64,000 nucleotides of DNA from Allolobophora icterica (GCA_963556255.1 OY744615.1:46927148-46991147); one strand, 5' to 3'; positions 1-10,172 are shown, counted from the first letter of the stretch. Program-made: numbers and translations. The notes: generated by a model from the letters alone, not told the origin.

Positions 1-511
1 AACGGTTTGCACTTCACCTTGTAACACTTTAACAATGAGCTGCATTGGTTTCCCAGTCACTTTTAGTACACTCTCATCGTTAAAGTGTTAACTATCCTTC
101 TTTGTTCCACAGCTGTACTCACTGACCCACAGTGGTCCCCTGCTACTGGTGGCTACCATGGTACACACCTTGCAGGTTTCAAAAGAGGCATGTCAACAGG
201 TGTGTTACCTATACCTGTATTATTAATAATTATTTATTAATTTTGTTTACCCCAAGGCAATATTATAATCCTTCAGGATTGCAGGAATTAAGGGGGGGCA
301 TTGTTCTGGAACGGCAAGTCTTCGCAGATGGTTTTATTGATGGAAAAGGTGCAACAAGAAGCAACTGCATTGAAGTGCTGGATAGCCACAGAAAGGGGCT
401 GAAAAAGGAAATCATTATTATTATTATTATTAATATTATTACTATTACTCATACTATAACAATTATTATTATTACTTGCTATTATATTTACTACTAGTAT
501 TACTATTACTA
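1..511. other. Left-edge intergenic DNA with (ATT)n tract
   Basis: No gene is visible. Bases about 250-300 match a short motif seen again near 31660-31695 and 59755-59800 (a CAGGATT...GAAATTAGGG-like block next to ATT repeats), so this is probably the end of an interspersed repeat. An impure ATT run lies at about 410-500. Confidence 0.5.
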
Positions 512-519
512 CTATTATC

Positions 520-1124
520 GGTAATTGAGGCTTTTAGCGTCCCCTATTTTTTTTTTTTTTTATGCATAAAAAATTGCAAGCTGTTAAATGAACGCCCTTA
601 CTTACTTTTCTGATGTGCAGACGGCGTTTTCAGCTGCCATTTTGTCAAAGAAAAATAAATAATTTTAATTAAAACTAGTACTACAATTTATGGCTTTAGT
701 TCTATTTCACCCGAACAATATCGTGCATCCGAATGATGTCCTCGCGGTACAGGTGGTACGGACCGAAACTTGGCGTCAGGACGACCCAAGTGTACACACC
801 CAGAACGTAGAAAATATGTGGATGCGAGCCAAGCGCAAACTGAAGAGACAATTCGGGACAAGCAGTGAATTATTTCCATCATATCTACATGAGTTCATGT
901 TCCGAAATCATTTCAGGGATAACTTTTTCAGCAATTTCCTTGTTTCAATTGCAGAAAATTATATGTAAACTGCAACGACAATAACTATAACACTTTTTTC
1001 TTTAACCTGTCTGAATGTATGCAAAATATTACAAAAATAAATTTGTTATGTTGGTTTACATATGCTTAAAACTTTAAATAGCGGAAAAAAAAAAAAATAG
1101 GGGACGCTAAAAGCCTCAATTACC
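520..1124 (+). mobile_element. Merlin-type DNA transposon, internally deleted
   Basis: The 605-bp element has terminal inverted repeats beginning GGTAATTGAGGCTTTTAGCG and continuing through CCCCTA into a T (or A) run. It is flanked by an exact 8-bp duplication, CTATTATC, at 512-519 and 1125-1132. Merlin elements make 8-9 bp duplications and have ends beginning with GG. The interior keeps only the C-terminal end of an IS1595/ISXO2-like transposase, which is the Merlin transposase fold. A hAT or P assignment would also fit the 8-bp duplication, but the coding relic favours Merlin. Confidence 0.75.
690..968 (+). pseudogene. Merlin transposase C-terminal relic
   Basis: A 92-codon open frame contains HTQNVENMW followed by a basic stretch and PSYLHEFMFRN. 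In IS1595/Merlin DDE transposases the equivalent block is HTxxIExxW...SYLxEFxxR, with the E as the third catalytic acid. Only this last catalytic block remains; the first two aspartates and the N-terminal zinc region are absent. It lies wholly inside the TIR element, so it is a deletion derivative and cannot be an active transposase. Confidence 0.65.
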
Positions 1125-1134
1125 CTATTATCAC

Positions 1135-1327
1135 TAAATATTTATTACTCATTTATTAAGCACAGCTATTAATGATCAAGCATTGATCAATGATGCTGAT
1201 ACTGAGCAATTGTGAGTGATGGACTTGCTCAAGGTCCCTAAATAATAACCCTCTTCGATAAGGGGGTTCAAACCACACTCCCTGCATTGAAAGCTGAGCG
1301 CTCTAACCAATTAGCTACCGTGTCCCA
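1135..1327 (-). repeat. tRNA-derived SINE, family A
   Basis: Read on the minus strand, it starts with a tRNA-like head: an A-box-like TAGCTAATTGG and a B-box-like GGTTTGAACCC (1265-1327). The body contains AGGGACCTTGAGCAAGTCC-like and CACAATTGCTCAG-like blocks and ends in an AATAAATA tail. The same body recurs near 45393-45545, 59905-60010, 61875-62010, 62440-62640 and 63485-63625, mostly in this orientation. The repeated ATT runs of the window look like tails of such elements. Confidence 0.65.
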
Positions 1328-1589
1328 CAATCCCACCGTGTCCTTTGTAACTGAAATGATGGTATATTGTAATCGAACCATCTGAATGACCTGGTCGCTT
1401 CTTTGGTTCCTTTGGTGCTGTGTAGGTCAGCGACTGGTTGCCTCCCTGAGACGCGGCCTGGTCCATGTCGAACAAAGACGCCAGCTTAGACCTGGGCAGA
1501 AATCGGTCATCGTTTCGCATCAACACATGTTTCTTAGTAGGCTTATTTTTAATCTAATTATCTGATTTTGTTAATATGTCGTCTTGGTT

Positions 1590-1650
1590 GTCCTCTCTGT
1601 CTCTGTCTCTGTCTCTCTCCCTCCATCCCTCCCTCCCTCTCTCCCTCCTG
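1590..1650. repeat. CT-rich simple repeat
   Basis: Imperfect TCTCTG and CCCTCC runs. Confidence 0.8.
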
Positions 1651-1875
1651 TTTGTTCTGCTCAGTCGCTTGTGACATTTCATTCTCAACTTAAAACCATA
1701 CCTTTTTCAAATTGCTTATTCACCATAGGCTGCCTCTCTGTCTTACGGTCTGATCTTCTGGATATTGACCTCATTATTATGGCTTGGTTTTTGGTACGCC
1801 ATCGGTTGATGCCTTGTGCAGTATAGGCATAGTATGCTATAGCGCCGAGGTGGCGCTATAGAAGTTACTAAGTAA
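1650..1875 (+). repeat. Interspersed repeat R1
   Basis: This segment runs from a CTGCTCAGTCGCTTGTG-like block to GGCGCTATAGAAGTTACTAA. A reverse copy is at 57005-57230, and partial forward copies lie near 33250-33330 and 35440-35530. The GGCGCTATAGAA end is the tail shared by many LINE/SINE fragments in this window. No coding capacity is seen. Confidence 0.6.
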
Positions 1876-1975
1876 TAACGTTTCATTGACTCTGCTCAGC
1901 AATATTTTCAACTCATCACAAGTTGCATCTGTTCGATAGCTAGAAGTGCGGTAATTCTGACAAAAAAGCGTTGCG

Positions 1976-2001
1976 TACACACACACACACACACACACAC
2001 A
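1976..2001. repeat. (AC)n microsatellite
   Basis: A pure AC dinucleotide run. Confidence 0.9.
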
Positions 2002-2690
2002 TCCAAATTTTGATAGAGCTGTCTGAAAAGCAGGGCCTAAGATTTTAAAGATGCCCTACACCGGCAAAATCAGCAACAAGACTAACATTGACTATATCCG
2101 TCACTGCAGATCTCTAAGTAAATATTTCGTTTCTACCTACATCACGTCTCCCTGTCTCCACTAATTCCTATGGCGCTCTATCAATCTTCCCGTAAACTTT
2201 TGACACGCCTCTCGGTGGGGGCGTGCGTTTGAAGGCCTACATCACTGTTGATGCCCAAGTCAATCGCTTAGCCCTCCCTAGAATGCTATTGCCAACTGAC
2301 GGCCTTTGGGGCGAGGAAAGTCTTACCTTCCAGTGGACGATGAAAAGTCCGATTCCTCGTCGTCACCGCCAAAAAACATCTTACATGACAAAATATCAAG
2401 TTCTGTAAACTAAAGTCTAGCGATGATAACACATCGTCACAAGACCGGAAGTAAGTACCAGGCAGCTTTACCGTAATCTTTTGTTTTGATGCCACAGCCA
2501 TCAAGATTAATGAATAATCGCCATCGTAACCTCGAGATTGCTACAGCGTCTAATCACAGGTGCTCCGTCAAAGCGAAAATCTATAGGCAGGAAGCGTGAA
2601 TATACTTCCAGGTCATGATCAAGAATAAAAGTGTAGGCCTTACATGTATTTACATGTATTGTAAATGGAAATTTAAACAGAAACTACGGG
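2002..2690. other. Intergenic, nothing recognised
   Basis: Short open frames here have no recognisable domains, splice context or repeat partners that I could see. Confidence 0.4.
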
Positions 2691-2694
2691 GTTC

Positions 2695-3180
2695 TCCAAG
2701 GCCTTTAATGGTCATGTCCTTCATGATTTATTGCCTCAAAATAAAATTAACAGGATATATGTTGCGCCCCAGAGGCCACAATCTTACTTTACCCCATTCT
2801 GATAATCTGGTTAGAAAAAGCTTTATTATTAGGATGTTTTTAGATGTTGTTTAATTAGTAAAACTGCCAAACATTTTAGATAATAGTTATAGCAAAGATC
2901 TTAGAGTCGTAGACAACGACTCTAAGATCTTTGGTTATAGTTTTGAATTTCTCTACTATTATGATGCTTTTGCTGTAGTGTTAGGCCTATTAGCCTAGTA
3001 ATATTTAATTTTTGTTAAATTTACACTCCTTTTTTCAAATATTATTATTATCTTCTTATTATACCTCAGTTTTATATTTTTTTCTATACTTGTTCACCAA
3101 TAGGCCTATGCGGTTCGCTTTTGGTTTCTCAATAAAGAATATTAATAATAATTAATAGGCCCTATTTCCTAGTTTAGGAG
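2695..3180 (+). repeat. Interspersed repeat R2 (copy 1)
   Basis: About 300 bp (2695-2990) match the reverse strand of 33390-33660 closely, including blocks around CCTTCATGATTTATTGCC and CCAAACATTTTAGATAATAG. The downstream part ends near AATAAAGAATATTAATAATAA, which looks like a retroposon 3' end. Copy 1 carries a palindromic insertion (2893-2933) that copy 2 lacks. Confidence 0.65.
2893..2933. mobile_element. 41-bp perfect palindrome with 7-bp duplication
   Basis: Two 18-bp arms (CAAAGATCTTAGAGTCGT and its exact reverse complement) flank the 5-nt loop AGACA. GTTATAG occurs directly on both sides (2886-2892, 2934-2940). The reverse-orientation copy of the host repeat at 33459-33465 has a single CTATAAC and no palindrome, so it shows the empty site. 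It behaves like a minimal inserted element with TIRs and almost no interior. Confidence 0.7.
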
Positions 3181-3537
3181 CGTCCTATAGGCCTATGTAA
3201 TGTAATGTAAATCTCCGAAATTTCTCAGCGCCACACAGAAGCCACGTCAGGGAGACCAGCTCAGTTCCGGCGCCATATCAAATCAAGTCCGCTATTGGCA
3301 GTTGTTTTTGTCAGCTCCGGTGCCAAGTTTACAAAGAACATGTAGGACTATACATACTCTGACAATATGCCATATAGAGCCCATCTAAGAATAGTCGGGT
3401 CAATATACGACAAAAAACCACCAAACCCCAAAAAAATTGATACAAAAGGTTTCTCAACTGATTTTGTTACCATTTGGCATGCTTATTAACATAGTAAAAG
3501 TCTACTCTGTTCTGACCATTCGAAAAGGGTCATTTTC

Positions 3538-4339
3538 AAGATGGCGTCCAAGATGGCTGCCGGGAGCTAAAATTGTCTATATCTCAAGCACTATTCAACC
3601 TAGAAAGGTGGTTTTGGTGTCAAACCGTAGGGTTTATTGCTTAGCATTCAGTTAAAATAACTTTAAAATCACTTAATGTATCATTTCAAGATGGCGTCCA
3701 AGATGGCTGCCGGGAGTCTCAAATTGTCTATATCTCAAGCACTATTCAACCTAGAAAGGTGGTTTTGGTGTCAAACCTTAGGGTTTATTCCTCAGGATTC
3801 AGTTGAAATAATTTTAGTCACATAATGTATCATTTAATCACTTAGTGTATCATTTCAAGATGGCGTCCAAGATGGCTGTCGGGAGCTAAAATTGTCTATA
3901 TCTCGAGCACTATTCAACCTAGAAAGGTGGTTTTGGTGTCAAACCGTAGGGTTTATTCCTCAGGATTCAGTTGAAATAACTTTAATCACTTAATGTATCA
4001 TTTAATCACTTAATGTATAATTTCAAGATGGCGTCCAAGATGGCTGCCGGGAGCTCAAATTGTCTATATCTCAAGCAATATTCAACCTAGAAAGGTGGTT
4101 TTGGTGTCAAACCATAGGGTTTATTGCTCAGGATTCAGTTGAAATAACTTTTATCACTTAGTGTATCATTTGATCATTTAATGTATCATTTCAAGATGGC
4201 GTCCAAGATGGCTGTCGGGAGCTAAAATTTTCTAAATCTCAGGCACTATTCAACCTAGAAAAATAATTTTGGTGTCTAACCGTAGGGCTTATTGCTCAGT
4301 GTTCAGTTGAAATAACTTTAATCACTTAGTATATCATTT
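3538..4339 (+). repeat. Left arm tandem array, about 168-bp units
   Basis: Five units each begin with CAAGATGGCGTCCAAGATGG and continue through CTCAAGCACTATTCAACC and GTTGAAATAACTTTAATCAC blocks. Each unit has two YY1-like CAAGATGGC motifs. The array matches the inverted array at 6045-6690. Confidence 0.85.
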
Positions 4340-4344
4340 ACTGA

Positions 4345-5990
4345 CATATCTAAGGACGTTGGACCTATGATCGTGCATAATATGGTCGGAAAGCCTGTTT
4401 TTATATTGCCATTCAGAAGAAAGTATAAAGCCTCAAGCCTTGGAAGAACCTCAGCTATTGCGGTCGCAGAGGCAGCCTTTGATAGTTTTGTGCTATAGGC
4501 CACCTGCAAGGACAAAAAATGCCGCCCCTTACTGAGCACATATATTTCCATTTAATTTCTTATTAACTAATTATATTATTTTTATTTTCGGAATTTGCCG
4601 CCTCTTGAGACGTGCCGCTCTAAGCAGCCGCCTAAATCGCCTATACCTAAAGCCGGCACTGTGCGGTCGCAGGGAGCAGAACCATTGATTCCTCTCTTCT
4701 ACTCGAAGGTTTCCTGGTAGTTGCCGAAACTGGAGAGATTATCATTAGAGGAGGTCATGTGTTATGAGTTACGAACTCAGTCCTTTCCCTTCCGCCCTCT
4801 TTAGAAAGGCCGATAAGTCACAAACTAGCTCATGCGATCAGTGAACATGCAAGGGATAGATTCTGTCCCAGAGACAAAGAGACACGTCCTCGATGAAAAT
4901 TCGTTACTTCATCGGATATTGTGGAAAAAAGGAGAAACCTGTGATGCAATAGCACAGTCGTAACCCGACTTCACCGTCCGGCAATATGGTGCAGGTACAA
5001 CGGTTGTTTTTGACGGATATGAGCCAGGACCATCCACTAATGACAATGCGCATCTGAGAAGAGCCCACATCCTGTTATCAGCTTCACTGCTGAAACAGGC
5101 AAGAAAGAGGAGTTCTTGTCAATAGCTGTCAATAAACAGAAATTGATATGGTTGGTGAGGGATGAGCTCAGAAAAAGGGATTGCTCTGTGGTCTGTGCAC
5201 CTAGGGAAGCTGCAGTAGAGACATCTCTTCTACACACAGCTACGCTAATCGCAGAAGATACTGATCTCCTCATCTTACTCCTCTCATTTTTAAACGACAT
5301 TGTAAGAGTATTTACTTCGGATCTGACAAGACAAAAGATGATGGCAAAGTGTACAACATAAACCATCTTAAGAAAATCCTCAGAAATGACATGTGTTCTC
5401 AGTTGTTATTTATCCACGCCATGACAGGTTGCGACACAACTTCTCGCATTTTCGGCGTTGACATAAAGAATGCTTTTCAGAAGCTTGTAAAATGACACAC
5501 TATCCTTCGGTCATGTGCCAATGCATTCACCGTCCCAAATCAGACCACAGAGGTGTCCTGCTTGGTAGCAAGTGCAGAGATTCTTTTGCGAAAATGCCAT
5601 ATAACAACTTCAGCAAGAAGGTTGTGTATGCTTCATCATTTGTATCACCAGAACGTATTCACCTACCAAAACTGCTACTAAACTTCATTGTCGCAGAGCG
5701 TGCTACCAGATAATTATATGGATGAGAAAAGCAGAGGGTATGGATGCCATGAACTGGGGTTGGAACCTCCAGGATAATCGGTTTGCCCCAGTTATGTCAA
5801 CGCTTCAGAAATTCTCTTGATAGGCTAGTCATTCATTGCAACTGCTGCAATTCCTGCAAGACACTCCGCTGCTCCTGTAGAAGAAAAGGACTCCCATGTA
5901 CTTCTGCCTGTGAACCGTTCCAAGTTAAAAATATGTGTCAATCCACATAACAAGTTTCTTCCGAAGCAGTCGGGCGATGATGACGAGTAG
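4345..5990 (+). pseudogene. Decayed FEN/PIN-like nuclease plus CXC-domain gene of the TIR element
   Basis: Fragments in shifting frames contain, in order: VGKPVFILPFRRKY near 4390; YGAGTTVVFDGYE near 4985; AEDTDLLILLL near 5250; FIHAMTGCDTTSRIFGV near 5410; and a cysteine-rich tail NCCNSCKTLRCSCRRKGLPC near 5840. From memory, this order marks a multi-copy invertebrate and fish family in which a FEN/XPG-like PIN nuclease precedes a tesmin/TSO1-like CXC DNA-binding domain. The acidic DxD in EDTD would be a metal-binding site. Stops and frameshifts, plus an inserted hAT MITE at 4467-4661, make it non-functional. The function of the intact protein is inferred. Confidence 0.55.
4467..4661. mobile_element. 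195-bp hAT-type MITE
   Basis: It begins CAGAGGCAGCC and ends GCCGGCACTG, and is flanked by an exact 8-bp duplication TGCGGTCG (4459-4466, 4662-4669). The inner end resembles the CAGGGCCGGC hAT terminus seen at 16800-18298. It interrupts the FEN/PIN-CXC gene and so is younger than that element's insertion. Confidence 0.75.
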
Positions 5991-6044
5991 AGACTAATTG
6001 TATGTGTAAGCTATGTAACTGTAAACTGCATGATCATTCAATTT

Positions 6045-6690
6045 GTCATTTAATGATATACTAAATGATTAAAGTTATTTCAACTGAACACTGAGCAATA
6101 AACCCGTGGTTTGACAGCAAAACCACCTTTCTAGGTTGAATATTGCTTGAGATATAGACAATTTTAGCTCCCGGCAGCCATCTTGGACGCCATCTTGAAA
6201 TGATACATAGAGTGATTATATGATACATTAAGTGATTAAAGTTATTTCAACTGAACACTGAGCAATAAACCCATGGTTTGACACAAAAACCACCTTTCTA
6301 GGTTGAATAGTGCTTGAGATATAGACAATTTTAGCTCCCGACAGCCATCTTGGACGCCATCTTGAAATGATACACTAAGTGATTAAATGATACATTAAGT
6401 GATTAAAGTTATTTCAACTGAACCCTGAGCAATAAACCCTACGATTTGACACCAAAACCACGTTTCTAGCTTTAACTTTTGAGAGTGATATAGACAATTT
6501 CAGCTCCCGGCAGCCATCTTGGACGCCATCTTGAAATTATACATTAAGTGATTTTAAAGTTATTTTAACTGAATGCTAAGCAATAAACCCTACGGTTTTA
6601 CATCAAAACCACCTTTCTAGGTTGAATAGTGCTTGAGATATAGACAATTGTTGCTCCCGGCAGCCATCTTGGACGCCATCTTGAAAATGA
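6045..6690 (-). repeat. Right arm tandem array, inverted
   Basis: About four units of the 3538-4339 array on the opposite strand, each containing GCCATCTTGGACGCCATCTT. Confidence 0.85.
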
Positions 6691-6836
6691 CCCTTTTCGA
6701 ATGTTCAGAACAGAGTAGACTTTTACTATGTTAATAAGCATGCCAAATGGTAACAAAATCAGTTGAGAAACCTTTTGTATCAATTTTTTGGGGTTCAACC
6801 ATATATTGACCCGTCTAGAATCAGGTGGGCTCATGG

Positions 6837-7789
6837 ACTTGACCATATCAGCCCCATCTGTGAGTGAGGTGAGGAGCTTCTCCCCTTATCCTAATAACAT
6901 TTACGTGGGCGACAAGTGGGCTCATGGACTTCGGCTGCCCACATCGAACCCATCTAGGCTTGAGGTCAGAAGCCCATTAACCGACATTTGCAGTAGCCTA
7001 TGCGACTTTTCGGTGGTTCGTGGGCTCGGGCTGCCTGCCCACTTGAGCCTGACGATTGTCAGAAGCCCATTACCAAATTTAAATGCGGACGTTCGCAATC
7101 GCATAACCATCGCACTCCCCTATTCCGAATCTGGTTGACCTGGCGTCCCCTTTGCGGACATCGCTTTTGGGTGATCCCACGTAACTCCACGCTCAACGTT
7201 GTCCATACCATTCTAGTTACACATCAAAATATCATAACTGAACAGTAAAGCGACCATGTCAACGTCAGTGGTGGCAGACAGGAGGAATAGCTGGCATAGT
7301 GCATATCTTAAGCCTAGATAAAATATGAAAAGAGGAGAATCAAACATGTGTTTATAAAATTATAACTGGTAACGTTAACAGATGGAACTATAAACTTGCA
7401 AACTAATTAATTATCTGTTTTCTTTGTTCTAGGAAATGAACCAAACCCATATTTAGGCTACCGTATTTAAAATATTTCAAGAATCTGTGGAGCATCAAAG
7501 TAGAGATGACAACATAATGATAATGTTCAAATGATAACATAATAATCATGTTCCATAAAAATGCTTCTCGATTTCAAACTTTCTTTACATATTCCCCATC
7601 CATATGGTCTAAAAATTACAAGAGTACTAACATCAGACACTGCTCTAGAATAGCTCCAGAAAATTGTTTTCAACTGGACTATGATTCGTCCTCTGCTTAG
7701 GAAGATCTTGCAAGACTTCTGTAGTTGACCATTGTTTTCCATCAACACAGTTCTAAAAGTCAGTATATGTACTGAATCTCTTACATAGA
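6837..7789. other. Intergenic, nothing firm
   Basis: GTGGGCTCATGGACTT occurs at about 6825 and 6918, and AGAAGCCCATTA is repeated near 6968 and 7060, so this may be a worn repeat. No gene is recognised. Confidence 0.35.
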
Positions 7790-8465
7790 GTGCTTGCATG
7801 GCAATTTTGTGTCATGTTCGGCACAACGAATTCTTAGAATTCACTCTGAAACATAATTTTTTTTACCTGTATGTTATCTTGCATAGTAGCTGAGACACTC
7901 ACTCAGTGCAATGCTACATCACATAATTTGCACTTCTGTGGCTTTACCAAGTGTTTCTTCTTGACTGCATTTTGAAAGTGTTACTCAGTGTACATGCTTT
8001 GCTACATAAAGTGCATTTGTAGTTTTCTCCGTTATGAGCGCCTGCATGGCGTTTCTGAGCACATGTCTGTGTAAATGATTTTTGACATAGAGTGCACGTG
8101 TATTATCTTTTCTCCAACATAGTTTCTTACATGGCATTCGAGAGCACAACTGTTTGCAAATTGTTTGACATAAACAACACTTCTCTAGTGTGGGTTCTTA
8201 CATGGTTATTTAGGACACTTTTCTGCGCAAATTCTTTGTGACTTAAATTGTAGAAGTATGGTTGACATCTGTGACATAAATTACACTTTTATGGTTTTTC
8301 TTCAGTGTGTGTTATTTTAAGGTGTTCCAGGTGAGTTTTCTCTGCAAATGCTTTGTGACATAAATTACATTTTTATGGTTTTTCTCCAGTGTGGGTTCTT
8401 TTATGGCATTCCAGATGAGTTTTCTCTGCAAATGCTCTGTGACATAAATTACATTGTTATGGTTT
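7790..8465 (-). pseudogene. Decayed C2H2 fingers downstream of the zinc-finger gene
   Basis: On the minus strand the frame of the 20-finger gene continues past its stop. NLCHRAFAEKTHLECHKRTH and NLCHKAFAEKTHLEH are still readable, then a TCTLCQKSFTQ and a KCTLCSKACT finger, to about 7945. TAA replaces the tyrosine codon of three successive linkers (EKP-stop-K/QC) and one further TAA sits before the third last finger. These are either remnants of a longer array or an untranslated 3' tail. Confidence 0.7.
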
Positions 8466-10172
8466 TTATCGAGTGTGGATTCTTTTATGACGTTCCATAT
8501 TAGTCTTGTGTGTAAATGCTTTGTGACATAAATTGCACATGTATGGTTTTTCTCCAGTGTGGGTTTTTGTATGCTGGTCTAGAACACTCTTCCATGGAAA
8601 TGCTTTGTGACATAAATTGCATATATATGGTCTTTCTCCAGTGTGGATTCTTTTATGGCATTCCAGATTAGAACTCCATGCAAATGCTTTGTGACATAAA
8701 TTGCACATGTATGGCTTTTCTCCAGTGTGGGTTTTTGTATGCTGGTCTAGAGCACTCTTCCATGGAAATGCTTTGTGGCATAAATTGCATATATATGGTC
8801 TTTCTCCAGTGTGGATTCTTTTATGGCATTCCAGATTAGAACTCCATGCAAATGCTTTGTGACATAAATTGCACATGTATGGCTTTTCTCCAGTGTGGGT
8901 TTTTGTATGGCGGTCTAGATAACTCTTCTGTGCAAATGCTTTGTGACATAAATTGCATATATATGGTCTTTCTCCAGTGTGGATTCTTTTATGGCATTCC
9001 AGATTAGAACTCCATGCAAATGCTTTGTGACATAAATTGCATATGTATGGGTTTTCTCCAGTGTGGGTTTTTGTATGGCGGTCTAGAAAACTCTTCTGTG
9101 CAAATGCTTTGTGACATAAATTGCACATGTATGGTTTTTCTCCAGTGTGGGTTTTTGTATGCTGGTCTAGAGCACTCGTCCATGGAAATGCTTTGTGACA
9201 TAAATTGCATATATATGGTCTTTCTCCAGTGTGGATTCTTTTATGGCATTTCAGAGTAGTATTCCAAACAAATGCTTTGTGACATAAATTGCACATGTAT
9301 GGCTTTTCTCCAGTGTGGGTTTTTGTATGATAGTCTAGAGAATTCCTCCAGACAAATGATTTGTGACATAACTTGCAAATGTAAGGTTTTTCTCCAGTGT
9401 GAGATCTGTTATGGTATTCCAGAGTAGTCTTGTGCATGAATTCTTTGTGACATAAATTACACTTGTATAGTTTTTCTTCAGTGTGGATTCTTTCATGGCG
9501 TTCCAGACTAACTTTCTGTCCAAATACTTTGTGACATAAATTGCACAAGTATGGCTTTTCTCCAGTGTGGGCTCTTCTATGGCGTTCCAGATGAGTACTC
9601 CATGTAAATGCTTTGTGACATAAATTGCACATGTATGATTTTTCTCCAGTGTGAGTTCTGTTGTGGGATTCGAGATGAATCTTCTGTGCAAATTCTTTAT
9701 GACATAAATTACACTTGTATGGTTTCTCTCCAGTGTGGGTTCTTTTATGGCATTCCAGAGAATCCTTTCTTGCAAATTCTTTGTGACATAGATTGCATAT
9801 AAATGGTTTTTCTCCAGTGTGGGTTCTTCTATGGCATTCCAGATTAGAACTCCATGCAAATGCTTTGTGACATAAATTGCACATGTATGATTTTTCTCCA
9901 GTGTGAGTTCTTTTGTGGGATTCGAGATGAATCTTCTGTGTAAATTCTTTGTGACACAAATTACACTTGTATGGTTTTTCCCCAGTGTGAGTTCTTCTAT
10001 GGCATTCCAGAGAAATCTTTCTTGCAAATTCTTTGTGACATAAATTGCAGATAGATAGATTTTCTCCAGTGTGGGTTCTTTTATGGATTTTCAGACTGGA
10101 TTTCCATGTAAACGTCTTGTTACAAAAGTCACATAAGTATATGTGTGGTTTATTGTGGCTACTTGCTTGCAT
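8466..10172 (-). CDS. C2H2 zinc-finger protein, 20 tandem fingers
   Basis: The 568-residue protein is almost all fingers of the CxxC-x12-H-xxx-H type joined by HTGEKPY-like linkers; I count 20. Such proteins act in the nucleus and bind DNA. No KRAB, BTB, ZAD or SET domain precedes the first finger; only 13 residues come before its first cysteine, so an upstream exon may exist. Fingers 2-7 form two copies of a three-finger block. Fingers 12-19 alternate between a PWKSALDQH-type and a WSSNLECH-type finger in near-identical 168-bp units, a sign of recent tandem duplication. The stop arises where a linker GE codon pair reads CGA TAA. The start ATG is the first in frame. A specific orthologue cannot be named. 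Confidence 0.85.
   Translation of the reverse strand: MQASSHNKPHIYLCDFCNKTFTWKSSLKIHKRTHTGENLSICNLCHKEFARKISLECHRRTHTGEKPYKCNLCHKEFTQKIHLESHKRTHTGEKSYMCNLCHKAFAWSSNLECHRRTHTGEKPFICNLCHKEFARKDSLECHKRTHTGEKPYKCNLCHKEFAQKIHLESHNRTHTGEKSYMCNLCHKAFTWSTHLERHRRAHTGEKPYLCNLCHKVFGQKVSLERHERIHTEEKLYKCNLCHKEFMHKTTLEYHNRSHTGEKPYICKLCHKSFVWRNSLDYHTKTHTGEKPYMCNLCHKAFVWNTTLKCHKRIHTGERPYICNLCHKAFPWTSALDQHTKTHTGEKPYMCNLCHKAFAQKSFLDRHTKTHTGENPYICNLCHKAFAWSSNLECHKRIHTGERPYICNLCHKAFAQKSYLDRHTKTHTGEKPYMCNLCHKAFAWSSNLECHKRIHTGERPYICNLCHKAFPWKSALDQHTKTHTGEKPYMCNLCHKAFAWSSNLECHKRIHTGERPYICNLCHKAFPWKSVLDQHTKTHTGEKPYMCNLCHKAFTHKTNMERHKRIHTR

Larger units (their letters stand above)
3372..6836 (+). mobile_element. TIR element with tandem-repeat arms and FEN/PIN-CXC gene
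   Basis: Left outer arm sequence (about 3372-3530) reappears inverted at about 6670-6836, ending in a GGGTCAATATA block preceded by a GAGCCCA block. Inside each arm is a tandem array of about 150-169 bp units: five on the left (starting near 3538, 3688, 3857, 4025, 4193) and about four inverted on the right. Between the arms lies a decayed plus-strand gene. The exact ends and a target duplication could not be fixed. The family is not one I can name. Confidence 0.65.

Noticed and set aside
1265..1327. Genuine tRNA gene
   Set aside because: The head has A- and B-box similarity but no full cloverleaf that I could fold, and it continues into a SINE body repeated elsewhere.
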